In this document: positions 17,601 through 25,847 of the stretch, piece after piece
Layout: the number at the start of each line of letters is the position of its first letter
Position numbering within the stretch: the stretch's first letter is position 1
Source: Methylobacterium indicum
Lineage (GTDB): Bacteria; Pseudomonadota; Alphaproteobacteria; Rhizobiales; Beijerinckiaceae
Direction of reading: 5' to 3'
Length of the DNA stretch: 44,265 bases
Assembly (NCBI RefSeq): GCF_001043895.1
Contig: NZ_JTHF01000034.1
Location: 1 to 44,265 of the forward strand
Translations under genes and position numbers: made by a program
The notes under the pieces: generated by a model
The model's database searches: none
The model's input: only the letters and a program-made list of their open reading frames with translations
Told to the model about the DNA's origin: nothing

Positions 17601-18956
17601 ATGAGCCTGTACCACACGCTCGCCGCGCGGGCGGCGGCCGGCCATCCGGTACGCATCGGGGTGATCGGGGCCGGCAAGTTCGGCTCGATGTTCCTGTCGC
17701 AGGCGCCGCGCACCCCGGGATTGCACGTCGTCGGCATCGCCGATCTCGATCCGCAGCGGGCGCGGGCCGCGCTCGCCCGGGTCGGCTGGCCGGCGGAGCG
17801 GTACGAGGCGACGAGCGCCGCCGAGGCGATGCGCAACGGCACCACCTTTCTCACCGACGACGCGGAAGGCCTGATCGCCGCCGACGGGATCGAGGTGATC
17901 GTCGAGGCCACGGGCCATCCCGGCGCCGGCATCCGCCATGCGCTCGCCTGCTGCCGGCACAAGCGCCACATCGTGATGGTCAACGTCGAGGCCGACGCGC
18001 TGGCCGGCCCGCTCATCGCCCGCCGGGCGGCGGAGGCCGGGATCGTCTATTCCTTCGCCTATGGCGACCAGCCGGCGCTCATCGCCGAGCTCGTCGACTG
18101 GGCCCGCACCGCGGGGTTTCGCGTGGTCTGCGCCGGCAAGGGCACCAAGTACCTGCCGGTTTACCACGCCTCGACCCCCGACACGGTCTGGGGCCATTAC
18201 GGTTTCACCGAGGAGCAGGTCGCGGGCGGCGACTTCAACCGGCAGATGTTCAACTCCTTCCTCGACGGCACCAAGTCGGCGCTGGAGATGGCGGCGGTGG
18301 CCAATGCCTGCGACCTGACGCCCCCGCCCGGCGGCCTCGCCTTCCCGGCTTGCGGCGTCGACGACCTGCCGACCCTGCTGCGTCCGCGATCGGCCGGCGG
18401 CATCCTGCCGGTGGACGGCACCGTCGAGGTGGTGTCGTCGCTCGAGCGCGACGGCCGCCCGGTGTTTCGCGACCTGCGCTGGGGCGTCTACGTCACCTTC
18501 GAGGCACCCTCCGACTACGTCCGCAAGTGCTTTGCGGAGTACGGCCTGAAGACCGATCCGAGCGGCACCTACAGCGCGATGTACAAGCCCTACCACCTGA
18601 TCGGGCTCGAACTCGGCCTGTCGGTCGCCAGCATCGCGGTGCGGGGCGAACCCACCGGCACGACACGGGGCTTCTCCGGCGACGTGGTGGCGACCGCCAA
18701 GCGCGACCTGAAGGCCGGCGAGCGCCTGGACGGGGAGGGCGGCTACACGGTCTACGGCCGGCTGATGCCGGCGCGCGATTCGCTCCGTGCCGGCGGACTG
18801 CCGATCGGGCTTGCCCACGGTCTCACCCTCACCCGGCCCGTCGCCGCCGGTACGCCGGTCTCGTGGGACGACGTGTCGGTCCCGGCCGACGACCCGGCGA
18901 TCCGGTTCCGGCGGGAGATGGAAGAGGTGTTTCGCGCGGAGGCGGGCAGGGCCTGA
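17601..18956 (+). CDS. Predicted dehydrogenase with C-terminal SAF domain (COG4091-like)
   Basis: 451 residues from ATG 17601, preceded by GGGGGAGGGG. An N-terminal Rossmann fold (IGVIGAGKFGSM at 19-30) is followed by a homoserine-dehydrogenase-like catalytic region (VEATGHPGAGIRHALAC, GKGTKYLPVYHASTPDT). A C-terminal SAF-type domain (VATAKRDLKAGERLDGEGG) follows. This is the architecture of COG4091 predicted homoserine dehydrogenases, whose substrates are mostly unknown sugar-acid or amino-acid derivatives. An MHS transporter follows on the same strand and may supply its substrate. Confidence 0.8.
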   Translation: MSLYHTLAARAAAGHPVRIGVIGAGKFGSMFLSQAPRTPGLHVVGIADLDPQRARAALARVGWPAERYEATSAAEAMRNGTTFLTDDAEGLIAADGIEVIVEATGHPGAGIRHALACCRHKRHIVMVNVEADALAGPLIARRAAEAGIVYSFAYGDQPALIAELVDWARTAGFRVVCAGKGTKYLPVYHASTPDTVWGHYGFTEEQVAGGDFNRQMFNSFLDGTKSALEMAAVANACDLTPPPGGLAFPACGVDDLPTLLRPRSAGGILPVDGTVEVVSSLERDGRPVFRDLRWGVYVTFEAPSDYVRKCFAEYGLKTDPSGTYSAMYKPYHLIGLELGLSVASIAVRGEPTGTTRGFSGDVVATAKRDLKAGERLDGEGGYTVYGRLMPARDSLRAGGLPIGLAHGLTLTRPVAAGTPVSWDDVSVPADDPAIRFRREMEEVFRAEAGRA

Positions 18957-18971
18957 TCGGGCCCCCCGCGT

Positions 18972-19004
18972 CATTCCGTGCAGGAATGGTGTCGTTCCGG
19001 AACG
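18972..19004. promoter_or_regulatory. Two adjacent TTCC/GGAA dyads
   Basis: CATTCC-N5-GGAATG (18972-18988) is followed by the perfect 12-bp palindrome CGTTCCGGAACG (18993-19004). They lie just after the dehydrogenase stop and about 140 bases before the transporter start. They could be operator sites for the transporter or an attenuator/terminator; no U-tract follows. Confidence 0.4.
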
Positions 19005-19142
19005 GTCTTGGACAGGGAGGCGCCGCGCCGCCAGGATCGCGGCCAAGACCGCAGGCGAACGGCCGGCCGGGGCGCCGCCCCGGCCGACGCCGCACCGGGG
19101 GGCTCCCGCGTGAGGCCTGCGAGACGGCCGGAGGAGCGACCC

Positions 19143-20477
19143 ATGATGTCCACCACCCTGCGCGCGGATGCGCGGTCCGAAACCCCGCCCGCGGCGGTAC
19201 TGGCCCCGCCGGACGAGGCGGCGCGCCGGCGCGGCGTCGTCGCCGCGGTGATCGGCAACACCCTCGAATTCTACGACTTCACCACCTACGCGTTCTTCGC
19301 CGTCACGATCGGCCGGACCTTCTTCCCGGCCGGGGACGCCTGGGTCAGCCTGCTCGCCTCGGTCGCCACCTTCGGCATCGGCTTCGTCACCCGGCCGATC
19401 GGCGGCGTGGTCATCGGCGCCTATGCCGACCGGGCCGGGCGCAAGCCGGCCATGATGCTGACCATCGCCCTGATGGCCATCGGCATGCTGATGCTGGCGC
19501 TGACCCCCGGCTACGCCACGATCGGCCTGGCCGCCCCGGTCCTCGTGGTGATCGGGCGCCTGATCCAGGGTTTTGCGCTCGGCGGCGAGGTTGGTCCGTC
19601 CACCGCCTACCTCATCGAGAGCGCCCCTCCGGGCAGGCGCGGCCTCTATGCCAGCTGGCAGATCGCCAGCCAGGGCCTCGCGACGCTCTGCGCCGGCACC
19701 ATCGGCGTGCTCCTGTCCCTGGGCTTGAGCGCCGATCAGATGCAGGCCTGGGGCTGGCGGATCCCGTTCCTTCTCGGCCTCCTCATCATCCCGGTCGGGA
19801 TCTATATCCGCCGCGCCATGCCCGAGACCGCCGGCGACGGCACTGGCCATGCCGAGGCCACCACCGGCGCGGTGCTCGCCCGGCTGCTGCGGGACCACGG
19901 CCGCACCCTGGCCCTGGTCGTGCCGATCCTGCTCTGCGGCACGGTCTCGACCTATGTCGGCAACTACATGACCACCTACGCGATCACGACCCTGAAGCTG
20001 CCGGCGGGCCTCTCCATCGCCGCGACGGCGGTGGTGGGCGCCTGCATCCTGGTCTTCTCGGTGCTGGCGGGCACCCTCTCGGACCGCTACGGCCGGCGCC
20101 GGGTGATGATCGTGCCGCGGGTCCTGCTGCTGCTTGCCGCCTATCCGGCCTTCCTGCTGATGACCCGGGTGCCCGGCCCGGCGACGCTGCTCGGCATGTC
20201 GGCGCTGCTGGCGACCCTCAGCGCCATGAGCGCCGCGGCGAGCTTGGTGGCGATCCCCGAACTCCTGCCGCGCAGCGTGCGCAGCGCCGGCCTCTCGGTG
20301 GCCTACGCCTTCGTCGTCACGGTGTTCGGCGGCACGACGCAGCTGGTGGTGACCTGGCTCATCGGCGTCACCGGCGATCCGCTCGCACCCGCCTGGTACG
20401 TCATCGCGACGAGCGTGGTGGGCATCGCCGCGATGCTCGCCACGCCCGAGACGAAGGCGATGGCGCTTGCCGCGTAG
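19143..20477 (+). CDS. MFS transporter, metabolite:H+ symporter (MHS) type
   Basis: 444 residues from ATG 19143, with GGAGGAG upstream (ATG 19146 is equally possible). It has about 12 helices and the family signatures GNTLEFYDFTTYAFFA in TM1, DRAGRKPAMM in loop 2-3, and FALGGEVGPSTAYLIE. MHS members take up citrate, ketoglutarate, shikimate, proline/betaine or aromatic acids across the inner membrane. It lies 186 bases behind the SAF-domain dehydrogenase. Confidence 0.88.
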   Translation: MMSTTLRADARSETPPAAVLAPPDEAARRRGVVAAVIGNTLEFYDFTTYAFFAVTIGRTFFPAGDAWVSLLASVATFGIGFVTRPIGGVVIGAYADRAGRKPAMMLTIALMAIGMLMLALTPGYATIGLAAPVLVVIGRLIQGFALGGEVGPSTAYLIESAPPGRRGLYASWQIASQGLATLCAGTIGVLLSLGLSADQMQAWGWRIPFLLGLLIIPVGIYIRRAMPETAGDGTGHAEATTGAVLARLLRDHGRTLALVVPILLCGTVSTYVGNYMTTYAITTLKLPAGLSIAATAVVGACILVFSVLAGTLSDRYGRRRVMIVPRVLLLLAAYPAFLLMTRVPGPATLLGMSALLATLSAMSAAASLVAIPELLPRSVRSAGLSVAYAFVVTVFGGTTQLVVTWLIGVTGDPLAPAWYVIATSVVGIAAMLATPETKAMALAA

Positions 20478-20526
20478 GCGGGGGCGGGGCGGGCCAGCGT
20501 CAAAAACAGCTCAGCTCGTTGATGTT

Positions 20527-20540
20527 AGGGCGCGCGCCCT
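20527..20540. repeat. 14-bp perfect palindrome AGGGCGCGCGCCCT
   Basis: A perfect dyad without a loop, 50 bases after the MHS transporter stop and at the left border of the lower-GC island. It could be part of a terminator or a recombination or protein-binding site. Confidence 0.5.
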
Positions 20541-20572
20541 TAAGCCTTTCGGCCCCTTCCCGTTGGTAGCAG

Positions 20573-20600
20573 CCTTCCCCGAGGCCGACCTCGAGGAAGG
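20573..20600 (+). terminator. Hairpin at left border of the low-GC island
   Basis: The arms CCTTCCCCGAGG (20573-20584) and CCTCGAGGAAGG (20589-20600) pair with one mismatch around a CCGA loop. The position downstream of the transporter and upstream of the MarR gene fits a terminator. There is no U-tract. Confidence 0.5.
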
Positions 20601-20617
20601 GGCTCGACAGTGTGCCA

Positions 20618-20645
20618 CATATGATGTATGCATAGCGCATGCATG
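20618..20645. promoter_or_regulatory. MarR gene promoter/operator region
   Basis: TATGAT at 20620-20625 resembles a -10 box 14 bases before the MarR start codon, and no ribosome binding site is visible, so the leader would be very short. TATGCATA (20627-20634) and ATGCAT (20639-20644) are overlapping dyads across the start. This is the usual place for MarR autoregulation. Confidence 0.4.
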
Positions 20646-21157
20646 AATTGCTTTCCAACAAGCTAGGCGCACTCGGAGCTTTGATTGAGGAGCGAACGAC
20701 ACACGCCTTCGGCGATCTGTCGCCTAGCGCCGCAGCAGTGCTCTCAACGCTTCACTTTCGATCTGAAATGACCACAACCGAGCTGTCGAAGATCGTTGGG
20801 GTCAGTCAACCAACTGCTGTGCGGCTGCTCGACGGGCTCCAGCGTCGCGGGCTTGTTGAACGCGGAGAGCAGGCGGGTCGCTATACCCCTTTGAGCCTCA
20901 CGGATGCGGGCCGGATGGAAGTGGTCCGTCTTCAATGTGAGCGGATTTCCTCGATCGGCTCTCTTCTTGCGATCCTTGGACCAGATGAAATCGGTGAGTT
21001 CGAAGGGATACTCGATCGCATCCTTGCAGCGGCCACGACCTCGCGTGCGAGTGCCAGAACGACGTGCCGCCTCTGTGAGCATGACCTGTGTGGACCGGGG
21101 ATCTGCCCAATCGGAAACAAGGCCACTGTAATCGAACAGGAAGGTTTCAAAGCATGA
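20639..21157 (+). CDS. MarR family transcriptional regulator with Cys-rich C-terminal tail
   Basis: 172 residues. A MarR winged helix is clear: helices TTTELSKIVGVSQPTAVRLLDGLQRR and the wing with GLVERG and YTPLSLTDAGR. After the dimerisation helices, the tail carries CRLC, then an HDLCGPGICPIG segment: five cysteines within about 15 residues, suggesting metal or redox sensing. Codon use is less GC-biased than the neighbours. The stop overlaps the next start as ATGA, so it probably controls its own operon. Confidence 0.85.
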   Translation: MHELLSNKLGALGALIEERTTHAFGDLSPSAAAVLSTLHFRSEMTTTELSKIVGVSQPTAVRLLDGLQRRGLVERGEQAGRYTPLSLTDAGRMEVVRLQCERISSIGSLLAILGPDEIGEFEGILDRILAAATTSRASARTTCRLCEHDLCGPGICPIGNKATVIEQEGFKA

Positions 21158-21777
21158 TCATCTCCTACGGAGGACATGTCCCCTCGATTGATCCGGACGC
21201 TTGGGTGGCGCCGGACGCGACCGTGTGCGGAAACGTCATCATCGGCGCGGGCAGTCGGATTCTGCACGGTGCGCGGATAGTCGCCGAGGGAGGAGGAGCG
21301 ATCCAGATCGGGCGTTGCTGCATCGTCATGGAAAACGCTGTCATCCGAGCAACATCACGCCATCCCTGTTACATTAAAAATCATTGTCTTTTCGGGCCTC
21401 ATAGCCACGTCGTCGGCGCGCGGATCGAAGACGAGGTCTTTGTCGCGACCAGCGCATCAATTTTTCATGGGGCCGTCATCGGTCGAGGGGCTGAGGTCCG
21501 GATCAATGGAACGGTTCATTTGAGAAGCCGGCTGGAAGCGGGTGAAACCGTTCCTATCGGATGGGTTGCGGTCGGTGACCCCGCACAGATTCTTCCTCCG
21601 AACCAACACGACGAAATCTGGACTATTCAGAAGCCGCTCGACTTTCCGGGATTCGTCTACGGGTTCGAGCGCACCACTCCCGCGCTCATGCGCCAAGTAA
21701 CGACGCGGCTCTCTGAGAACTTGCGAGTTCATATGTCTGGATCTTGCCAGATTTCAGTCTCGAAGGAGGGTGTATGA
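21154..21777 (+). CDS. Left-handed beta-helix (hexapeptide) protein, gamma-carbonic-anhydrase-like
   Basis: 207 residues from ATG 21154, with AGGAAGG upstream. Hexapeptide turns run from about residue 15 to 130 (PDATVCGNVIIGAGSRILHG onwards). His residues in SRHP, FGPHSHVVGA and IFHGAVIG lie where gamma-carbonic anhydrases bind metal. It also resembles PaaY/CaiE-type proteins. It sits between the MarR regulator and the broken glutathione transferase, overlapping both by ATGA. Activity is unproven. Confidence 0.78.
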   Translation: MIISYGGHVPSIDPDAWVAPDATVCGNVIIGAGSRILHGARIVAEGGGAIQIGRCCIVMENAVIRATSRHPCYIKNHCLFGPHSHVVGARIEDEVFVATSASIFHGAVIGRGAEVRINGTVHLRSRLEAGETVPIGWVAVGDPAQILPPNQHDEIWTIQKPLDFPGFVYGFERTTPALMRQVTTRLSENLRVHMSGSCQISVSKEGV

Positions 21778-22387
21778 AACTCCTGTATCAAACCCATTCC
21801 CCGTTGCGCGGAAGGTACTCGTGTTCGCTCATGAAGCGGGACTCGCCGAGAAGATAATTGTTGAGCACCAAGAAACGAGCCCAACACGATCGAACTCAGA
21901 AGTTTTCGCCAGCAATCCGCTGGGAAAAGTTCATGTCCTGCTGCGACCAGGATAGTCAAGTCTATTTGACTCGTCCGTGATATGTCGTTATCTTGATACA
22001 TTGCATCAAATGGCGTCATTTTACCCCAATGACCCGGAGCGCCTCTGGGGTGCTTTGCGTCTGGAAGCTCTGGCGCAGGACATGGCCCAAGCTGGGATCG
22101 GGGTACGCTGGGAAGCGGAGCGCCGTCCGAAGCATCTGCGCTATCCGGAGCTTCAAGCCGGTTATGAGGTGAAATTAATCGAAAGCTATGTTTGGCTGGA
22201 GCGTGAGCTATTTTGGGAGGAGGATCTCCACATTGGCCACATCGCCTTGGCAACCACGCTGGATTGGCTCGTTTTTCGCGGCCTTCCGACTTTCAGATCT
22301 AATACTTCTTTAACGCGCTGGTTTGATGATTTCGCGCAGAGGCCATCCATGCGTGCGACGCCGCTCTCCGGTAACACTCAGGACTGA
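21774..22387 (+). pseudogene. Glutathione S-transferase, broken by a frameshift and an amber codon
   Basis: ATG 21774 has an excellent GGAGGG site and begins MKLLYQTHSP, then the frame changes near 21805. One missing base after CCCGTT would give SPFARKVLVFAHEAGL. In the restored frame TAG at 21953-21955 interrupts VLLRPG and SSLFDSSVICRYLD. Downstream the C-terminal domain is intact in the same frame (IGHIALATTLDWLVFRGLP, RPSMRATPLSG). The reconstructed protein has about 204 residues, a normal length. As read, no functional enzyme is made; sequencing error at one site cannot be excluded. Confidence 0.85.
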
Positions 22388-22509
22388 GGTGACATAGCGC
22401 GTATCGACCTACTGCGCGTAGTCGTTTACCTTGGGTCCTTCCAAAGCAGCGCCATCCGCCTCCCGTTTTTGGCTGACATTCACAAGGTCAAGCCAATCAT
22501 AGTTTGACC
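22388..22509. other. Right border of the low-GC island
   Basis: Non-coding as far as I can tell. On the minus strand a short open stretch (22409 to about 22509) reads YDWLDLVNVSQKREADGAAL and ends at a TAG. It looks like the tail of a lost gene rather than random GC-rich sequence, but I cannot identify it. No target-site duplication with the left border is visible. Confidence 0.35.
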
Positions 22510-22914
22510 CTACACCTCGAACTCCCGGTCCACCGGCACCTGCATCCCGGTGACGAGCGCGTTCGTCGTGTTCGCCATCCCGATCACCGCCAGCAGCTCG
22601 CCGTGCTGCGCCTCGGTCATGCCCTTGGCGCGCGCCGCGGCGGTGTGGGAGTGGATGCAGTAGCTGCACCCGTTGGCGGTCGAGACCGCGATGTAGATCA
22701 GCTCCTTGGTCAGCGGGTCGAGGGCGCCGTCGGCGGCCATCACCTGCTTCAGATCGGCCCAGGTGCGCTCCAGCACCGTCGGCTGGTTGGCGAGCGCGCG
22801 CCAGAAATTGTTGATGAAGTCCGAGCGGCGCACAGCCCGGATGTCGTCGAACACCGCCTTGACGCGGGGATCGGCATCCGCCTCCGCGTCGCTCCACAGT
22901 CTCACGGTCGCCAT
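22510..22914 (-). CDS. Carboxymuconolactone decarboxylase/AhpD-like protein
   Basis: 134 residues. The AhpD-type active site CSYCIHSH (CxxCxxxH) sits after LTKELIYIAVSTANG. Family members are peroxidase-linked thiol oxidoreductases or decarboxylases. The helical repeat with INNFWRALANQP is typical of the larger CMD subgroup. It lies 58 bases downstream of the hydantoinase gene on the same strand and may be in its operon. Function in that context is unclear. Confidence 0.85.
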   Translation of the reverse strand: MATVRLWSDAEADADPRVKAVFDDIRAVRRSDFINNFWRALANQPTVLERTWADLKQVMAADGALDPLTKELIYIAVSTANGCSYCIHSHTAAARAKGMTEAQHGELLAVIGMANTTNALVTGMQVPVDREFEV

Positions 22915-22972
22915 GCCGGTCCTCCCGAGGAAACCGGCATGGTCGGACGGGGCGTGTCTCGCGTCCAGGGCG

Positions 22973-24469
22973 TCAGCGCCGGGCCGCCGCGTCGAATCCG
23001 TCCGGCACCCGGCCCGACGGTGTGGCGAGCGCGTAGGGGCCGCGGGCGAGGAACCGGCCCGAGCCGGGTTCCGCCAGCACCTGGCCCTCGCGCACCGCGA
23101 TCTCGCCGCGCCGGATCGTCATCGTGGGCAGGCCCTTGAGGCGCATCCCCTCCCAGGGGGTGTAATCGATGGCGTGGTGCAGGTCCGTGTTGGTCAGGAC
23201 CCGCTCGGCATCGGGGTTCCACAGCACGAGGTCGGCATCGGCGCCCGGCGCCAGGGTGCCTTTCCGGCCGGCCAGCCCGAACAGGCGGGCGGCGTTGGTC
23301 GAGGTCAGGCGCACGAAGGTCGGCAGGTCGATGCGCCCGGCCGAGACGCCCTCGGAAAAGAGCACCGGCAGACGGGTCTCGATCCCCGGCACGCCGTTCG
23401 GGATCGCGTTGAAAGCCGGCATCCCGTCGGGTCGCGCCTCGGCGCCGCCCTGGCCGTAGCCGCTGCTGCCGGGATCGCGCTTGGCGGTGGCGAAGGAGAA
23501 GCCGCAATGGTCGGAGGAGACCACGTCGAGGGTGCCCTCGCGGATGCGGGCCCAGATCCGTTCCGCTTCGCCGGGCGCCCGGAGGGCCGGCGAGCACACC
23601 ACCTTGGCACCCTCGAAATCGGGCTTCGCCAGGTCGTCGGTCGAAAGGGTCAGGTATTGCGGGCAGGTCTCGCCCCAGACCTTGATGCCCCGCGCCCGCG
23701 CTCGGGCGATCTCGTCCGCCGCCTCGTCGCAGGAGACGTGGAAGACCTGGATCGGCTGGTCGACGAGTTCGGCGAGCGCGATCGCCCGGTGCGTCGCCTC
23801 GCGCTCGACCACCGGCGGGCGGGCCCAGGCGTGCTGGAGCGGGTCGGTGAGGCCGGCCTCGAGCAGGGCGCGGATGCGCCAGCCGATGGCGTCGTAATTC
23901 TCGCAATGCACCGTCACGAAGGCGCCGAGGCGGCGCGCGGTCGCCAGTACCTCCAGGAACTGCCCGTCGGTGAGCCGTAACGGATCGTAGGTGAGGAAGA
24001 CCTTGAGGCTGCGGATGCCGCGGGCGACCAGGGCCGGCACCTCGCGCTCCAGCACGTCGGGCGTTGGGTCGGTGATGATCTGGTGGAAGCTGTAATCGGC
24101 CCGCGAGGCCCGGGCGCGGGCCTCGTAGCCCTCCGCGGTCGCCGCGATCGGGTGACCCTTCCATTGCGGCACGAAGCAGATGAACGAGGTGGTGCCGCCG
24201 GCCAAAGCTGCGGCCGAGCCGCTGGCAAAGCTCTCCTCCTGCACGCCGCCGCCCTCGGAGGGTTCTTCGATATGGCAATGCGGGTCGAGGCCGCCGGGGG
24301 TGACGATGTGGCCCCGGGCGTCGATCTCCTCCGCCCCGCGCCGGAGGTTCCGGCCGACCGCCGCGATCACCCCGTCGCGCACCCCGAGATCGGCCTCGAA
24401 CACCTCCGCCGGGCCGGCGAGCGTCCCGCCGCGCACCACCAGGTCGTAGTCGAAATCGTGGCTCGGCAT
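22973..24469 (-). CDS. D-hydantoinase/dihydropyrimidinase family amidohydrolase
   Basis: 498 residues from ATG 24469 (ACGGAGGAG upstream); the frame stays open far upstream, but that part is a shadow of the hydrolase gene on the other strand. Zn ligands of the cyclic amidohydrolase barrel are visible: HCH at 64-66, SLKVFLTY with Lys156 for carbamylation, later VHCENYD, FHVSCDE and SSDHCGFS. It opens cyclic ureides (dihydropyrimidines, hydantoins) in the cytoplasm. The ligand cannot be told from the sequence. Confidence 0.86.
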   Translation of the reverse strand: MPSHDFDYDLVVRGGTLAGPAEVFEADLGVRDGVIAAVGRNLRRGAEEIDARGHIVTPGGLDPHCHIEEPSEGGGVQEESFASGSAAALAGGTTSFICFVPQWKGHPIAATAEGYEARARASRADYSFHQIITDPTPDVLEREVPALVARGIRSLKVFLTYDPLRLTDGQFLEVLATARRLGAFVTVHCENYDAIGWRIRALLEAGLTDPLQHAWARPPVVEREATHRAIALAELVDQPIQVFHVSCDEAADEIARARARGIKVWGETCPQYLTLSTDDLAKPDFEGAKVVCSPALRAPGEAERIWARIREGTLDVVSSDHCGFSFATAKRDPGSSGYGQGGAEARPDGMPAFNAIPNGVPGIETRLPVLFSEGVSAGRIDLPTFVRLTSTNAARLFGLAGRKGTLAPGADADLVLWNPDAERVLTNTDLHHAIDYTPWEGMRLKGLPTMTIRRGEIAVREGQVLAEPGSGRFLARGPYALATPSGRVPDGFDAAARR

Positions 24470-24766
24470 CGCGGCTCCTCCGTGGTTGCCAGGGGTGTAG
24501 GAAGTGCCTCGAAACGCTGTCAATTCCGGGGCCGGGGAGGATCGGGCCGGTTGCCGTCCGGTTGGGCAGGGGGCCCGCATTTCGGGCGGCGGCGCCGCGT
24601 CCATGCCCGCGCGGGCGGCACATGACCCAACGTCCAGTTTGACAACCCATCCGGGCCGACGGACAAAGATCGGGCCGCAGAGGTTCCGGCCGCGCTCGCG
24701 TCGGGGGACGTCCCGTTTCGAGCGCGCGCAACAAGGCGCCCGCGGATGAAACGTGGAGGAGCCCCG
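24470..24766. other. Divergent intergenic region, hydantoinase and MBL hydrolase
   Basis: 297 bases without a supported gene. TTGACA at 24639-24644 on the plus strand is a perfect -35 match, but no good -10 follows at standard distance. It must hold the promoters of both divergent genes. Confidence 0.4.
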
Positions 24767-25750
24767 ATGACGATTCGGTTGGACAACCCCAGCCGGCGCG
24801 GCCTGATGCTCGGCGCCGCGGCCACCGCGGTGACGGCCGGGCTGCCCGGTGCGGCGAGCGCCAAGGCGCCGCTGCTGCGCAGCCAGAGTCCGTATTTTTA
24901 CCGCTTCACCCTCGGCGACGCCGAGGCCACCATGGTCTCCGACGGCACCCTGCCGCTCGGCGACCCCCATGCCAACTTCCTCGGCCTCACCCCGGCCGAG
25001 ATGGACGCGCAGCTGACCAGCAACTTCCTGCCGCTGTCGAACGCGGTGCTGGAGCAGAACATCCTGATCCTCAATACCGGCAGCAAGCTGGTGCTGTTCG
25101 ATACCGGGATGGGATCGCTCAAGCTGTTCGGGCCGACCACCGGCAAGCTGCTGACCACGATGCGCCAGGCCGGCATCGACCCGAAGGACATCGACGCCGT
25201 GGTGATGAGCCACGCCCATGTCGACCATTGCGGCGGCTGCGTCGGCGACGACGGCACGCCGCATTTCCCCAACGCCCAGTACTACATCTCGCAGGCCGAT
25301 TTCGATTACTGGACCGATCCGGCCAAGGTGCCGGCCTCGTTCAGCGCCTTCCTCGATACGGCGCGCAAGAACCTGCTGCCGATCCGTGATCGCCTCGTCT
25401 TCGTCAAGGACGGCCAGGAATTCCTGCCCGGGATCCAGGCGATCGCGGCGCCGGGCCACAGCATCGGCCACACGATGTTCATGATCACCTCGGGCAAGGA
25501 CAGCCTCTGCTACCTCGGCGACCTGACGCATCACCCGGTGCTGCTGATGGAAAAGCCCCTGACCGAGTTCGCCTACGACACCGACCCGAAGCAATCGGCC
25601 CAGACCCGGCTCAAGATGCTGACCATGCTGGCCAAGAACCGCATCCCGGTGCTCGCCTATCACTTCGCTTGGCCGGGCATCGGCCATGTCGCCGAGAATG
25701 GGCAGGGTGGGTTCCGGTACTATCCGCAGGCGATGAAGATGGATCTCTAA
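24767..25750 (+). CDS. Exported metallo-beta-lactamase-fold hydrolase
   Basis: 327 residues from ATG 24767, with GTGGAGGAG upstream (ATG 24746 is less likely). The N-terminus PSRRGLMLGAAATAV with AASA is a probable Tat signal, implying export of the folded metalloenzyme. The binuclear metal motif HAHVDH is at residues 149-154, followed by APGHSIGHT and YLGDLTHHP. This is the arrangement of lactonase/hydrolase MBL proteins such as quorum-quenching lactonases. The substrate is unknown. Confidence 0.86.
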   Translation: MTIRLDNPSRRGLMLGAAATAVTAGLPGAASAKAPLLRSQSPYFYRFTLGDAEATMVSDGTLPLGDPHANFLGLTPAEMDAQLTSNFLPLSNAVLEQNILILNTGSKLVLFDTGMGSLKLFGPTTGKLLTTMRQAGIDPKDIDAVVMSHAHVDHCGGCVGDDGTPHFPNAQYYISQADFDYWTDPAKVPASFSAFLDTARKNLLPIRDRLVFVKDGQEFLPGIQAIAAPGHSIGHTMFMITSGKDSLCYLGDLTHHPVLLMEKPLTEFAYDTDPKQSAQTRLKMLTMLAKNRIPVLAYHFAWPGIGHVAENGQGGFRYYPQAMKMDL

Positions 25751-25807
25751 GCATCATTCGCCGAAGTGCTCCCGGCTCAGCGGCAAAGATGATGCAACAA
25801 CAATAAA

Positions 25808-25840
25808 CTCAGTGGAGTTGCCTCGTGCAGCTCCACTGAG
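25808..25840. terminator. Bidirectional terminator between MBL gene and toxin-antitoxin operon
   Basis: Perfect 10-bp arms CTCAGTGGAG (25808-25817) and CTCCACTGAG (25831-25840). Read on the minus strand, TTTATTGTTGTT follows directly, so it fits a Rho-independent terminator of the toxin transcript. It can also serve the converging hydrolase gene. Confidence 0.8.
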
Positions 25841-25847
25841 GGCCGGC

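Noticed and set aside
17463..19898. Minus-strand frame extending the VOC gene to over 900 residues
   Set aside because: It is a shadow of the dehydrogenase and transporter genes on the plus strand; the VOC domain begins at 17462.
20478..22509. Insertion sequence ends flanking the low-GC island
   Set aside because: No matching terminal inverted repeats or target duplications were found at the two borders by eye.
22409..22897. 162-residue minus-strand frame crossing the AhpD-like gene
   Set aside because: Most of it is the wrong frame of the AhpD-like gene; only the last 33 residues look coding-like and are reported as a border remnant.
24470..25687. Long upstream extension of the hydantoinase frame on the minus strand
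   Set aside because: It is antisense to the metallo-beta-lactamase gene and the hydantoinase has a good start with GGAGGAG at 24469.
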